Assembly: GCF_051020955.1 (NCBI RefSeq)
Contig: NW_027476493.1
Location: forward strand, 147,073 to 211,072
From: Megalopta genalis
Taxonomy: Eukaryota > Arthropoda > Insecta > Hymenoptera > Halictidae
DNA length: 64,000 bases
Direction: 5' to 3'
Shown one piece after another: positions 39,482 through 51,700 of the stretch (position 1 is the stretch's first letter; every line of letters begins with the position of its first letter). Both the position numbers and the translations under genes were made by a program. The notes under the pieces are model-generated. The model did not search any database and was not told the origin of the DNA. It worked only from the letters and a program-made list of their open reading frames with translations.

Positions 39482-40580
39482 TTGATTTGCAGCTAACTCG
39501 TTTGTTTCGCATGCAGTTGAAGCTAAATCTTGTATATCACATGTACTTGAAGTTAAACCATTTGTTTCGCATGGATTAGAAGATCAGCATTCTGCTTCGC
39601 ATTGATTTGAAGCTGAATCATGTGTTTCGTTTCGATTTGAAGCTAACTAGTTTGTTTCGCATGCAGTTGAAGCTAAATCATGTATACCACAAGTATATGT
39701 ATCTAAACCATGTGTTTCGCATGAATTTGAAGCTAAAGCATGTCTCTCGCATGACTTTAAATCTAAACCATTTGTTTCGCATGGATTTGAAACTGAGCCT
39801 TCTACTTCGAATTGATTTGAAGTTAAATAATGTGTTTCGCTTGGATTTGAAGCTAAGCCATCTAATTCGCTTTGATTTGAAGCTGAATCATGCGATTCGC
39901 ATGGATTTGAAGCCAACTCGTTTGTTTCGCCGGCAATTGAAGTTATATCACTTATATTCGCAAGTATTTGAATCAAAACCATTCGTTTCGCATGGATTTG
40001 AAGCCATACGTTCCATTTCGCACGACTCTGTAGCTACATCATGTGTTTCGCTTGGATTTGAAGCTAACACGTTTGTTGCGCATACAGTTCAAGCTGAGTC
40101 ATATATATCACAAGTATTTGCAGCTGAACCATTTGTTGCGCATGGTTTTGCAGCCAAGCCTTCTACTTCGCATTGATTTGAAGTTGAATCATGTGTTTCA
40201 CTTGAATTCGAAGCTAATACGTCTGTTTCACATGCAGTTGAAGCCAAATCATGTATATTACAAGTATTTGAAGCTGAACCATATGTTTCGCACGAATATT
40301 AAGCTAAACCATGTGTTTCGAATGAAAATGAAGCTAAATGATGTGTTTTGAATGTATTTAAAGCTAACTCGTTTGTTTCGCATGCAGTTGAAGCTAAATC
40401 AGGCATATCACAAGTATTTGAAGCTGAACCATTTGTTTCGCATGGATTTGTAGCTAAGCCTTCTACTTAGCATTGATTTTAAGCTGAATCGTGTGTTTCG
40501 CATGGATTTGTGGCAAGTCGTTTATTTCGCCTGCATTTGAAGCTATGTCACATATATTCTCAAGCATTTGAAGCTAAACC
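39482..40580. repeat. Mosaic block shared with 14.5 kb and 19.8-20.3 kb
   Basis: 39,600-39,720 resembles 14,465-14,590 (TTTCGTTTCGATTTGAAGC and ACCACAAGTATATGTATC). 40,040-40,575 is the second copy of 19,810-20,345. 39,720-40,030 is more diverged and carries an ATATTCGCAAG C variant at about 39,955. Confidence 0.82.
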
Positions 40581-42164
40581 ATTTGTTTCGCATGGATTCG
40601 AAGATAACCCTCCTACTTCGCATTGCTTTGATGCTAAATCATGTGTTTCGCATGGATTTGAAGCTAACTCGTTTGTTTCGCATGCAGTTGAAGCTAAATT
40701 ATGTATATCACAAGCATTTGAAGCTAAACCATTTGTTTCTCATGGATTTGATGGTATGCCCTCTACTTCGCATTAATTTGTAGGTAAATCATGAGCTTCG
40801 TATGGATGTTAAGCTAACTCGTTTGTTTCACATGCAGTTGAAGCTAAATCATGTATATCACAAGTGTTTGAAGCTAAACCATTTGTTCTGCATGGATTCG
40901 AAGATAATCCTTCTACTTCGCATTGATTTGAAGCTAAATCATACGTTTCGCATGGATTTAAAGCTAACTCGTTTGTTTCGCATGCAGTTGAAGCTAAATC
41001 ATGTATATCACAGGTCTTTGAAGCTAAACCAATTGATTCGCATGTATTTGAAGCTAACTCGTTTGTTTCGCATGCTGTAGAATCTAAATCATGTATATCA
41101 CAATTATTCGAATCGGAACCATTTGATTAGCATGGATTCGAAGATCACCATTCTTCTTCGCATTGATTTAAAGCTAAATCATGTGTTTCGCATGGATTTG
41201 AAGCTTACGCGTGTGTTTCGCATGCAGTTGATGCTAAATCTTGTATATCACAAGTATTTGAAGCAGAAACATTTGTTTCGCATGGGTTCGAAGATAAGCC
41301 TTCTACTTCGCATTGATTTGAAGCTAAATCATGTCTATCGCAAGGATTTGAAGCTAACTCGTGTGTTTCGCATACTATTGAAGCTAAATCATGTATAACA
41401 CAAATATTTGAGGCCAAACCATTTGTTTCGCATGGATTCGAAGATCAGGCTTCTACTTCGCTTTTACTTGAAGCTAAATCATGTGTTTCGCATGGATTTG
41501 AAGCTAAGTCGTTTGTTTCGCATGCAATTGAGGCTAAATCATGCATATCACAAGTATTTGAATCGGAACCATTTGATTAGCATGGATTCGAAGATTCTTC
41601 TTCGCATTGATTTAAAGCTAAATCATGTGTTTGGCATGGATTTGAAGCTTACGCGTGTGTTACGCATGCAGTTGATGCTAAATCATGTATATCACAAGTA
41701 TTTGAAGCAGAAACATTTGTTTCGCAATGGGTTCGAAGATAAGCCTTCTACTTCGCATTGATTTGAAGCTAAATCATGTCTATCGCAAGGATTTGAAGCT
41801 AACTCGTGTGTTTCGCATACTATTGAAGCTAAATCATGTATAACACAAATATTTGAGGCTAAACCATTTGTTTCGCATGGATTCGAAGATCAGGCTTCTA
41901 CTTAGCTTTTACTTGATGTTAAATCATATGTTTCGCACGGATTTGAAGCTAACTCGTTTGTTTCGCATGCACTTGAATCTAAATCATGCATATCACAAGT
42001 ATTTGAAGCTAAACCATTTGTTTCGCATGGATTTGAAGATAACCTTTCTACTTCTCATTGATTTGAAGCTAAATCATGTGTTTCGCATGGATTTGAAGCT
42101 AACTCGCTTGTTTCGTATACTGTTGATGCTAAATCATGTATATCACAAGTATTTGAGCTAAACC
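40581..42164. repeat. 1,584-bp tandem duplication, first copy
   Basis: 40,581-41,560 matches 42,165-43,144 at 1,584 bp. A shorter internal copy also exists: the CATGGATTCGAAGAT start at 41,131 recurs at 41,581, where 6 bp (CACCAT) is missing, so this spacing shifts from 450 to 444 bp. A 1-bp insertion (TTCGCAATGGGTTCG) is present at about 41,725. Confidence 0.85.
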
Positions 42165-42649
42165 ATTTGTTTCGCATGGATTCGAAGATAAGCCTCCTAC
42201 TTCGCATTGCTTTGATGCTAAATCATGTGTTTCGCATGGATTTGAAGCTAACTCGTTTGTTTCGCATGCAGTTGAAGCTAAATTATGTATATCACAAGCA
42301 TTTGAAGCTAAACCATTTGTTTCTCATGGATTTGATGGTATGCCCTCTACTTCGCATTAATTTGCAGCTAAATCATGTGCTTCGTATGGATGTTAAGCTA
42401 ACTCGTTTGTTTCACATGCAGTTGAAGCTAAATCATGTATATCACAAGTGTTTGAAGCTAAACCATTTGTTCTGCATGGATTCGAAGATAATCCTTCTAC
42501 TTCGCATTGATTTTAAGCTAAATCATACGTTTCGCATTGATTTAAAGCTAACTCGTTTGTTTCGCATGCAGTTGAAGCTAAATCATGTATATCACAGGTC
42601 TTTGAAGCTAAACCATTTGATTCGCATGTGTTTGAAGCTAACTCGTTTG
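42165..42649. repeat. 1,584-bp tandem duplication, start of second copy
   Basis: This continues the match to 40,581 onward. It starts directly after the one-base-short TTTGAGCTAAACCATTTG at about 42,153, a variant that also marks 23,531, 26,318, 30,431, 33,428 and 35,977. Confidence 0.84.
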
Positions 42650-43978
42650 TTTCGCATGCTGTAGAATCTAAATCATGTATATCACAAGTATTCGAATCGG
42701 AACCATTTGATTAGCATGGATTCGAAGATCACCATTCTTCTTCGCATTGATTTAAAGCTAAATCAGGTGTTTCGCATGGATTTGAAGCTTACGCGTGTGT
42801 TTCGCATGCAGTTGATGCTAAATCATGTATATCACAAGTATTTGAAGCAGAAACATTTGTTTCGCATGGGTTCGAAGAATAGCCTTCTACTTCGCATTGA
42901 TTTGAAGCTAAATCATGTCTATCGCAAGGATTTGAAGCTAACTCGTGTGTTTCGCATACTATTGAAGCTAAATCATGTATAACACAAATATTTGAGGCTA
43001 AACCATTTGTTTCGCATGGATTCGAAGATCAGGCTTCTACTTCGCTTTTACTTGAAGCTAAATCATGTGTTTCGCATGGATTTGAAGCTAAGTCGTTTGT
43101 TTCGCATGCAATTGAGGCTAAATCATGCATATAACAAGTATTTGAAGCTAAACCATTTGTTTCGCAAGAATATTATGCTAAACCATGTATTTCGAATGAA
43201 TTTGAAGCTAAATCATGTGATTCGCATGGATTTGAAGCTGACTCGTTTGTTTCGCATGCAGTTGAATCTAATTATGTATATCAAAAGTATTTGAAGCTAC
43301 ACCATTTGATTCGCATGGATTTGAAGCTAAGCCTTCTACTTCGCATTGATTTGAAGCTAAATCATGTGTTTGGCTTGGATTTGAAGATAACTCGTTTGTT
43401 CCGCATGCATTTGAAGCTAAATCGTGTATTTCACAAGTATTTGAAGCTAAACCACTTGTTTCGCATGGATTCGAAGATAAGCCTTCTACTTCGCATTGAT
43501 TTGAAGCTAAATCATGTCTATCGCAAGGATTTGAAGATAACTCGTTTGTTCCGCATGCATTTGAAGCTAAATCGTGTATATCACAAGTATTTGAAGCTAA
43601 ACCATTTGTTTCGCATGGATTCGAAGATCAGCCTTCTACTTCGCTTTTACTTGAAGCTAAATCATGTGTGTCGCCTGGATTTGAAGCTTAGTCGTTTGTT
43701 TCGCATGCAGTTGAAGCTAAATCATGTATATCACAAGCATTTGAAGCTGAAGCATTTGTTTCCCATGAATATTAAGCTAAACCATGTGTTTCGCATGAAT
43801 TTGAAGCTAAATCATGTGTTTCGCATGGATTTGAAGCTAACTCGTTTGCTTTGCATGCGGTTGAGGCTAAATCATGCATATCACAAGTATTTGAAGCTAA
43901 ACCATTTGTTTCGCAAGAATATTAAGCTAAACCAGGTGTTTCGAATGAATTTGAAGCTAAATCATGTGATTCGCATGG
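42650..43978. repeat. Copy of 20.7-22.2 kb lacking one 150-bp unit
   Basis: 42,650-43,740 matches 20,700-21,790 at a spacing of 21,950 bp, and 43,741-43,978 matches 21,941-22,178 at 21,800 bp. The difference is exactly 150 bp. The lost (or, in the other copy, gained) unit is 21,791-21,940, and the breakpoint lies in the TCACAAG-ATTTGAA overlap of C and D. Part of this range overlaps the second copy of the 1,584-bp duplication. Confidence 0.9.
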
Positions 43979-46293
43979 GTTTAGAGCTAACTCGTTTGTT
44001 TCGCATGCTCTTGAAGCTAAATCAAGTATATCACAAGTACTTGAAGCAAAACCATTTGTTTCGCATGGATTCGAAGACAACCCTTCTACTTCGCATTGAT
44101 TTGAAGATAAATAATGTGTTTCGCTTGGATTTGAAACTAACTCGTTTGTATCGCACGCACTTGAATCTAAATCAAGTATATCACAAGTGTTTGAAGCTAA
44201 ACAGTTTGATTCGCATGGATCTGAAGCTAAGCCTTCTACCTCGCATTGATTTGAAGATAAATCATGTGTTTCGCTTGGATTTGATGCTAACTCGTTTGTT
44301 TCCCATGCACTTGAATCTAAACTATGCATATCACATGTATTTAAAGCTAAACCGTTTGATTCGCATGGATTTGAAGCTAAGCCTTCTACCTCGCATTGAT
44401 TTGAACATAAATCATGTGTTTCGCTTGGATTTGAAACTAACTCGTTTGTTTCGCATGCAGTTGAAGCTAAATCATGTATATCACAAGTATTTGAAGCTAA
44501 ACCATTTGTTTCGCATGGATTCGAATATCAGCCTTCTGCTTCGCAGTGATTTGATGTTAAATCATATGTTTCGCATGGATTTGAAGCTAAGCCTTCTACC
44601 TCGCATTGATTTGAAAATAAATCATGTGTTTTTCTTGGATTTGAAGCTAACTCGTTTGTTTCGCACGCACTTGAATCTAAATCAAGTATATCACAAGTAT
44701 TTGAAGCTAAACCATTTGTTTTGCATGGATTCGAAGATCAGCCTTCTGCCTCGCTTTGATTTGATGTTAAATCATATGTTTCGCATGGATTTGGAGCTAT
44801 CTCGTTTGTTACGCATGCACTTGAATCTAAATCATGTATATCACAAGCATTTGAAGCTAAACCATTTGATTCGCGTGGATTTGAAGCTAGGCCTTCTACT
44901 TTGCATTGATTTGAAGCTCAATCATGTGTTTCGCTTGGATTTCAAGCTAACTCGTATGTTTCGCACGCTGTTGAAGATAAATCATGTATATTACAAGTAT
45001 TTGACGCTGAACCATTTGATCCGCATGGATTTGAAGCTAAGCCTTCTGTGTCGCATTGATTTGAAACTGAATCATGTAATGCCTTTGGATTTGAATCTAT
45101 CTCGTTTGTTTCGCATGCTGTTGACGCCAAATCATGTATATCACAAGTATTTGAACCTAAACCATTTTATTCGCATGGGTTTGAAGCTAAGCCTTCTACT
45201 TCGCATTGAATTGAAGCTCAATCATGTGTTTCGCTTGGATTTGAAGCTAACTCGTTCGTTTCGCATGCTGTTGAAGCTAAATCATGTATATCACAAGTAT
45301 TTGAACCTAAACCATTCGTTTCGCATGAATTTGAAGCTCAGCCTTCTACTTCGCATTGATTTGATGTTAAATCATGTGTTTCCCTTGGATTTGAAGCTAA
45401 CTCTCTTGATTCGCATGCAGTTGAAGCTAAATCATGTATATCACATGTGTTTGAAGCTAAACCATTTGTTTCGCATAGATTCGAAGATAAGCCTTCTACT
45501 TCGCATTGATTTGAATCTAAATAATGTGTTTCGCTTGGATTTGAAGCTAACTCGTTTGTTACGCACGCAGTTGAAGCTAAATCATGTATATCACGAGAAT
45601 TTGAAGCTAAAACATTTGATTCGCACGGATTTGAAGCAAAGCCTTCTACTTCGCATTGATTTTAAGCTAAATCATGTGTTTGGCATGGATTTGAAGCTAA
45701 CTCGTTTGTTCAGCATGCAGTTGAAGCAAAATCATGTATATCACAAGTATTTGAAGCTAAGCCATTTGTTTCGCATTGATTCAAAGATCAGTCTTCCACT
45801 TCGCATTTATTTGAAGCTAAATCATGTGTTTCGCATGGATTTGAAGCTAACTCGTTTGTTTCGCATGCAGTTGATGCTAAATAATGCATATCACAGTTAT
45901 TTGAAGCTAAACCATTTGTTTCGCATGGATTCGAAGATAATCCTTCTACTTCGCATTGATTTGAAGCTAAATCATGTGTTTCGTATGGATTTGAAGCAAA
46001 GCCTTCTACTTCGCACTGATTTGGAGTTAAATCATGTGTTTCGCATGGATTTGAAGATAAGCCTCCTACTTCGCATTGATTTGATGCTAAATCATGTGTT
46101 TCGCATGGATTTGAAGCTAAGCCTTCTACCTCGCATTGATTTGAAGCTAAATAATGTGTTTCGCTTGGATTTTAAGCTAACTCGTTTGTATCACATGCAG
46201 TTGAAGTTAAATCACGTATATCACAAGTATTTGATGCTAAGCGATTTGTTTCGCATGGATTCGAAGATAACCTTTCTACTTCGCTTTATTTGA
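43291..46293 (+). other. Longest open frame in the array (1,000 codons), probably not a gene
   Basis: This forward frame reads a decapeptide of the type LKLNHVFRMD about 100 times, rich in Leu, Lys, His, Arg and Asn. Nothing in it resembles a domain or a signal peptide. In the A consensus only 2 of the 90 possible single-base changes (TTG to TAG, AAG to TAG) make a stop in this frame, against 7 in the other usable forward frame and about 6 in the usable reverse frame. Long openness is therefore expected without selection. The same frame is broken elsewhere by 1-bp indels that were copied together with their units. The ATG is simply the repeat's ATG in an A or D subunit. I regard it as a by-product of the repeat. 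Confidence 0.75.
43979..45680. repeat. Block related to 12.0-13.0 kb, less degraded
   Basis: This is the fuller relative of 12,000-12,720. It keeps subunits at their normal 30-bp length where the 12-kb copy has lost bases. Units at 44,040-44,330 and 44,330-44,700 resemble each other through repeated ATTTGAAGATAAATCATG or near variants and CTTGAATCTAAATCAAGTA. Phase is kept throughout, which is why the longest open frame lies across it. Confidence 0.82.
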
Positions 46294-47570
46294 AGCTAAA
46301 TCATGTGTTTGGCATGGATTTGAAGCTAACTCGTTTGATTCTCATGCTGTTGAAGCTAAATCATGTATATCACAAGTATTTGTAGCTAAACCATTTGATT
46401 CGCACGGATTTGATGATAACGCTTCTAGTTCGCATTGATTTGAAGCTAAAGCATGTGTTTCGCATTGATTTGAATCTAACTCGTTTGTTTCGCATGCAGT
46501 TGAAGCTAAGTCACGTATATCACAAGTATTTGAAGATAAACCATTTGATTCCCATGGATTTGAAGCTATGCCTTCTACTTCGCATTGATTTGGAGCTAAA
46601 TCATGAGTTTCGCATGGATTTAAAGCTAACTCGTTTGTTTCGCATGCACTTGAATATAAATCAAGAATATCACAAGTATTTGAAGGTAAACCGTTTGATT
46701 CGCATGGATTTGAAGCTAAGCCTTCTACCTCGTATTGATTTGAAGATAAATCATGTATTTCGCTGGGAATTTGAAGCTAACTCGTTTCTATCACATGCAG
46801 TTGAAGTTAAATCATGTATATCAAAAGCGTTTGAAGCTAAATCATTTGTTTCGCATGGATTCGAAGATAACCCTTCTACTTCGCATTGATTTGAAGCTAA
46901 ATCATGTTTTTCGCATGGATTTGATGCAAAGCCTTCTACTTCGCATTGATTTGGAGTTAAATCATGTGTTTCGCATGGATTTAAAGCTAACTCGTTGTTT
47001 CGCATGCAGTTGAAGCTAAGTCATGTATCTCACAAGTGTTTGAAGCTAAACCATTTGTTTGGCATGGATTCGAAGATAACCCTTCTACTTCGCATTGATT
47101 TGAAGCTAAATCATGTGTTGCGCATGGATTTCAAGCTAACTCGTTTGTTTCGCATGCAGTTGAAGATAAGTCATGCATATCACAAGTATTTGAAGGTAAA
47201 CGATTTGATTCCCACGGATTTGAAGCTATGCCTTCTACTTCGCATTGATTTGGAGTTAAATCATGTGTTTCGCATGGATTTGAAAATAAGCCTCCTAGTT
47301 CGCATTGATTTGATGCTAAATCATGTGCTTCGCATGGATTTGAAGCTAAGCCTTCTACCTCGCATTGATTTGAAGCTAAATAATGTGTTTCGCTTGGATT
47401 TTAAGCTAACTCGTTTGTATCACATGCAGTTGAAGTTAAATCATGTATATCAAAAGTATTTGATGCTAAACGATTTGTTTCGCATGGATTCGAACATAAC
47501 CTTTCTACTTCGCTTTGATTTGAAGCTAAATCATGTGTTTGGCATGGATTTGAAGCTAACTCGTTTGTTC
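45681..47570. repeat. Transition to the 46-55 kb subfamily; two related segments
   Basis: Segments around 45,700-46,290 and 47,270-47,750 share marks (TTCAGCATGCAGTTGAAGC, AAAGATCAGTCTTCCAC, TTTTAAGCTAACTCGTTTGT). One base is missing at about 46,285 (GCTTTATTTG) and one is inserted at about 46,765 (CTGGGAATTTG). The B variant CTCGTTGTTTCGC appears again at about 46,993. Confidence 0.8.
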
Positions 47571-50500
47571 AGCATGCAGTTGAAGCAAAATCATGTATAT
47601 CACAAGTATTTGAAGCTAAGCCATTTGTTTCGCATTGATTCAAAGATCAGTCTTCCACTTCGCATTTATTTGAAGCTAAATCATGTGTTTCGCATGGATT
47701 TGAAGCTAACTCGTTTGTTTCGCATGCAGTTGATGCTGAATCATGTATATCACAAGTATTTGCAGCTAAACCATTTGTTTCGCATGGATTCGTAGATAAG
47801 CCTTCTACTTCGCATCGATTTGAAGCTAAATCATGTGTATCGCATGGTTTTTGAAGCTAACTCGTTTGTTTCGCATGCTGTTGAAGCTAAATCTTGTATA
47901 TCACAAGTGTTTGAAGCTAAACCATTTGTTTCGCATGGATTCGAAGATAATCCTTCTTCTTCGCATTGGTTTGAAGCTAAATCATGTGTTTCGCATGGAT
48001 TTGAAGCTAACTCGTTTGTTTCGCATGCTGTTGAAACTAAATCATGTATATCACAAGTACTTGAAGCTAAACCATTTGATTCCCATGGATTTGTAGCTAT
48101 GCCTTCTACTTCGCATTGATTTGGAGCTAAATCATGTGTTTCGCATGGATTTAAAGCTAACTCGTTGTTTCGCATGCAGTTGAAGCTAAATCATGTATAT
48201 CACAAGTGTTTGAAGCTAAACCATTTGTTTCGCATGGATTCGAAGATAACCCTTCTACTTCGCATTGATTTGAAGCTAAATCATGTGTTTCGCATGGATT
48301 TGAAGCAAAGCCTTCTACTTCGCATTGATTTGGAGTTAAATCATGTGTTTCGCATGGATTTAAAGCTAACTCGTTGTTTCGCAAGCAGTTGAAGCTAAAT
48401 CATGTATATCACAAGTGTTTGAAGCTGAACCATTTGATTAGCATGGATTCGAAGATCACCCCTCTTCTTCGCATTGATTTGAAGATAATCATGTGTTTCG
48501 CATGGATTTGAAGCTAACTCGTTTGTTCAGCATGCAGTTGAAGCAAAATCATGTATATCACAAGTATTTGAAGCTAAACCATTTGTTTCGCATTGATTCA
48601 AAGATCAGTCTTCCACTTCGCATTGATTTGAAGCTAAATCATGTGTTTCGCATGGATTTGAAGCTAAATCGTTTGTTTCGCATGCAGTTGATGCTGAATC
48701 ATGTATATCACAAGTATTTGCAGCTAAACCATTTGTTTCGCATGGATTCGTAGATAAGCCTTCTACTTCGCATCGATTAGAAGCTAAATCATGTGTATCG
48801 CATGGTTTTTGAAGCTAACTCGTTTGTTTCGCATGCTGTTGAAGCTAAATCTTGTATATCACAAGTGTTTGAAGCTAAACCATTTGTTTCGCATGGATTC
48901 GAAGATAATCCTTCTTCTTCGCATTGGTTTGAAGCTAAATCATGTGTTTCGCATGGATTTGAAGCTAACTCGTTTGTTTCGCATGCTGTTGAAACTAAAT
49001 CATGTATATCACAAGTGTTTGAAGCTAAACCATTTGTTTCCCATGGATTCGAAGATAACCCTTCTACTTCGCATTGGTTTGAAGCTAAATCATTTGTTTC
49101 GCATGGATTTGAAGCTAACTCGTTTGTTTCGCATGCTGTTGAAACTAAATCATGTATATCACAAGTACTTGAAGCGAAACCATTTGATTCCCATGGATTT
49201 GTAGCTATGCCTTCTACTTCGCATTGATTTGGAGCTAAATCATGTGTTTCGCATGGATTTAAAGCTAACTCGTTGTTTCGCATGCAGTTGAAGCTAAATC
49301 ATGTATATCACAAGTGTTTGAAGCTAAACCATTTGTTTCGCATGGATTCGAAGATAACCCTTCTACTTCGCATTGATTTGAAGCTAAATCATGTGTTTCG
49401 CATGGATTTGAAGCAAAGCCTTCTACTTCGCATTGATTTGGAGTTAAATCATGTGTTTCGCATGGATTTAAAGCTAACTCGTTGTTCAGCATGCAGTTGA
49501 AGCAAAATCATGTATATCACAAGTATTTGAAGCTAAGCCATTTGTTTCGCATTGATTCAAAGATCAGTCTTCCACTTCGCATTTATTTGAAGCTAAATCA
49601 TGTGTTTCGCATGGATTTGAAGCTAACTCGTTTGTTTCGCATGCAGTTGATGCTGAATCATGTATATCACAAGTATTTGCAGCTAAACCATTTGTTTCGC
49701 ATGGATTCGTAGATAAGCCTTCTACTTCGCATCGATTTGAAGCTAAATCATGTGTATCGCATGGTTTTTGAAGCTAACTCGTTTGTTTCGCATGCTGTTG
49801 AAGCTAAATCTTGTATATCACAAGTGTTTGAAGCTAAACCATTTGTTTCGCATGGATTCGAAGATAATCCTTCTTCTTCGCATTGGTTTGAAGCTAAATC
49901 ATGTGTTTCGCATGGATTTGAAGCTAACTCGTTTGTTTCGCATGCTGTTGAAGCTAAATCATGTATATCACAAGTGTTTGAAGCTAAACCATTTGTTTCC
50001 CATGGATTCGAAGATAACCCTTCTACTTCGCATTGGTTTGAAGCTAAATCATTTGTTTCGCATGGATTTGAAGCTAACTCGTTTGTTTCGCATGCTGTTG
50101 AAACTAAATCATGTATATCACAAGTACTTGAAGCTAAACCATTTGATTCCCATGGATTTGTAGCTATGCCTTCTACTTCGCATTGATTTGGAGCTAAATC
50201 ATGTGTTTCGCATGGATTTAAAGCTAACTCGTTGTTTCGCATGCAGTTGAAGCTAAATCATGTATATCACAAGTGTTTGAAGCTAAACCATTTGTTTCGC
50301 ATGGATTCGAAGATAACCCTTCTACTTCGCATTGATTTGAAGCTAAATCATGTGTTTCGCATGGATTTGAAGCAAAGCCTTCTACTTCGCATTGATTTGG
50401 AGTTAAATCATGTGTTTCGCATGGATTTAAAGCTAACTCGTTGTTTCGCAAGCAGTTGAAGCTAAATCATGTATATCACAAGTGTTTGAAGCTGAACCAT

Positions 50501-51700
50501 TTGATTAGCATGGATTCGAAGATCACCCCTCTTCTTCGCATTGATTTGAAGATAATCATGTGTTTCGCATGGATTTGAAGCTAACTCGTTTGTTCAGCAT
50601 GCAGTTGAAGCAAAATCATGTATATCACAAGTATTTGAAGCTAAACCATTTGTTTCGCATTGATTCAAAGATCAGTCTTCCACTTCGCATTGATTTGAAG
50701 CTAAATCATGTGTTTCGCATGGATTTGAAGCTAAATCGTTTGTTTCGCATGCAGTTGATGCTGAATCATGTATATCACAAGTATTTGCAGCTAAACCATT
50801 TGTTTCGCATGGATTCGTAGATAAGCCTTCTACTTCGCATCGATTTGAAGCTAAATCATGTGTATCGCATGGTTTTTGAAGCTAACTCGTTTGTTTCGCA
50901 TGCTGTTGAAGCTAAATCTTGTATATCACAAGTGTTTGAAGCTAAACCATTTGTTTCGCATGGATACGAAGATAATCCTTCTTCTTCGCATTGGTTTGAA
51001 GCTAAATCATGTGTTTCGCATGGATTTGAAGCTAACTCGTTTGTTTCGCATGCTGTTGAAACTAAATCATGTATATCACAAGTGTTTGAAGCTAAACCAT
51101 TTGTTTCCCATGGATTCGAAGATAACCCTTCTACTTCGCATTGGTTTGAAGCTAAATCATTTGTTTCGCATGGATTTGAAGCTAACTCGTTTGTTTCGCA
51201 TGCTGTTGAAACTAAATCATGTATATCACAAGTACTTGAAGCGAAATCATTTGATTCCCATGGATTTGTAGCTATGCCTTCTACTTCGCATTGATTTGGA
51301 GCTAAATCATGTGTTTCGCATGGATTTAAAGCTAACTCGTTGTTTCGCATGCAGTTGAAGCTAAATCATGTATATCACAAGTGTTTGAAGCTAAACCATT
51401 TGTTTCGCATGGATTCGAAGATAACCCTTCTACTTCGCATTGATTTGAAGCTAAATCATGTGTTTCGCATGGATTTGAAGCAAAGCCTTCTACTTCGCAT
51501 TGATTTGGAGTTAAATCATGTGTTTCGCATGGATTTAAAGCTAACTCGTTGTTTCGCAAGCAGTTGAAGCTAAATCATGCATATCACAAGTGTTTGAAGC
51601 TGAACCATTTGATTAGCATGGATTCGAAGATCACCCCTCTTCTTCGCATTGATTTGAAGATAATCATGTGTTTCGCATGGATTTGAAGCTAACTCGTTTG
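47571..51700. repeat. Third-tier HOR of about 0.96-1.11 kb, four successive copies
   Basis: The marker AGCATGCAGTTGAAGCAAAA starts at 47,571, 48,529, 49,488 and 50,596, giving periods of 958, 959 and 1,108 bp; the fourth copy runs to about 51,700. Copies differ by the presence of an extra 150-bp unit, and of a segment with GATAATCATGTGTTTCG (about 48,486, 50,553, 51,660). The combined repeat of two copies gives a 2,067-bp spacing (47,985-49,485 with 50,052-51,552). The copies share the B subunit with one T missing (about 48,172, 49,270, 50,230, 51,338). Confidence 0.88.

Noticed and set aside
45700..45735. GCATGC and TTCGAA palindromes as protein-binding operators
   Set aside because: They are fixed parts of B and E and so recur about every 150 bp; there is no gene for them to regulate. 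They are useful only as restriction markers.
43291..46293. A 1,000-codon forward reading frame, and others of 300-540 codons, as genes for a decapeptide-repeat protein
   Set aside because: The frame is long because the repeat is a multiple of 3 and has few routes to a stop. It is interrupted elsewhere by amplified 1-bp indels, has no recognisable domain, and the start codon is an arbitrary ATG of the repeat.
48789..51350. Reverse-strand frames of up to 164 codons with Cys in each decapeptide as secreted-protein exons
   Set aside because: They end at the same copied 1-bp deletions in B, show no splice-site arrangement I can support, and occur at the same places as equally open forward frames.
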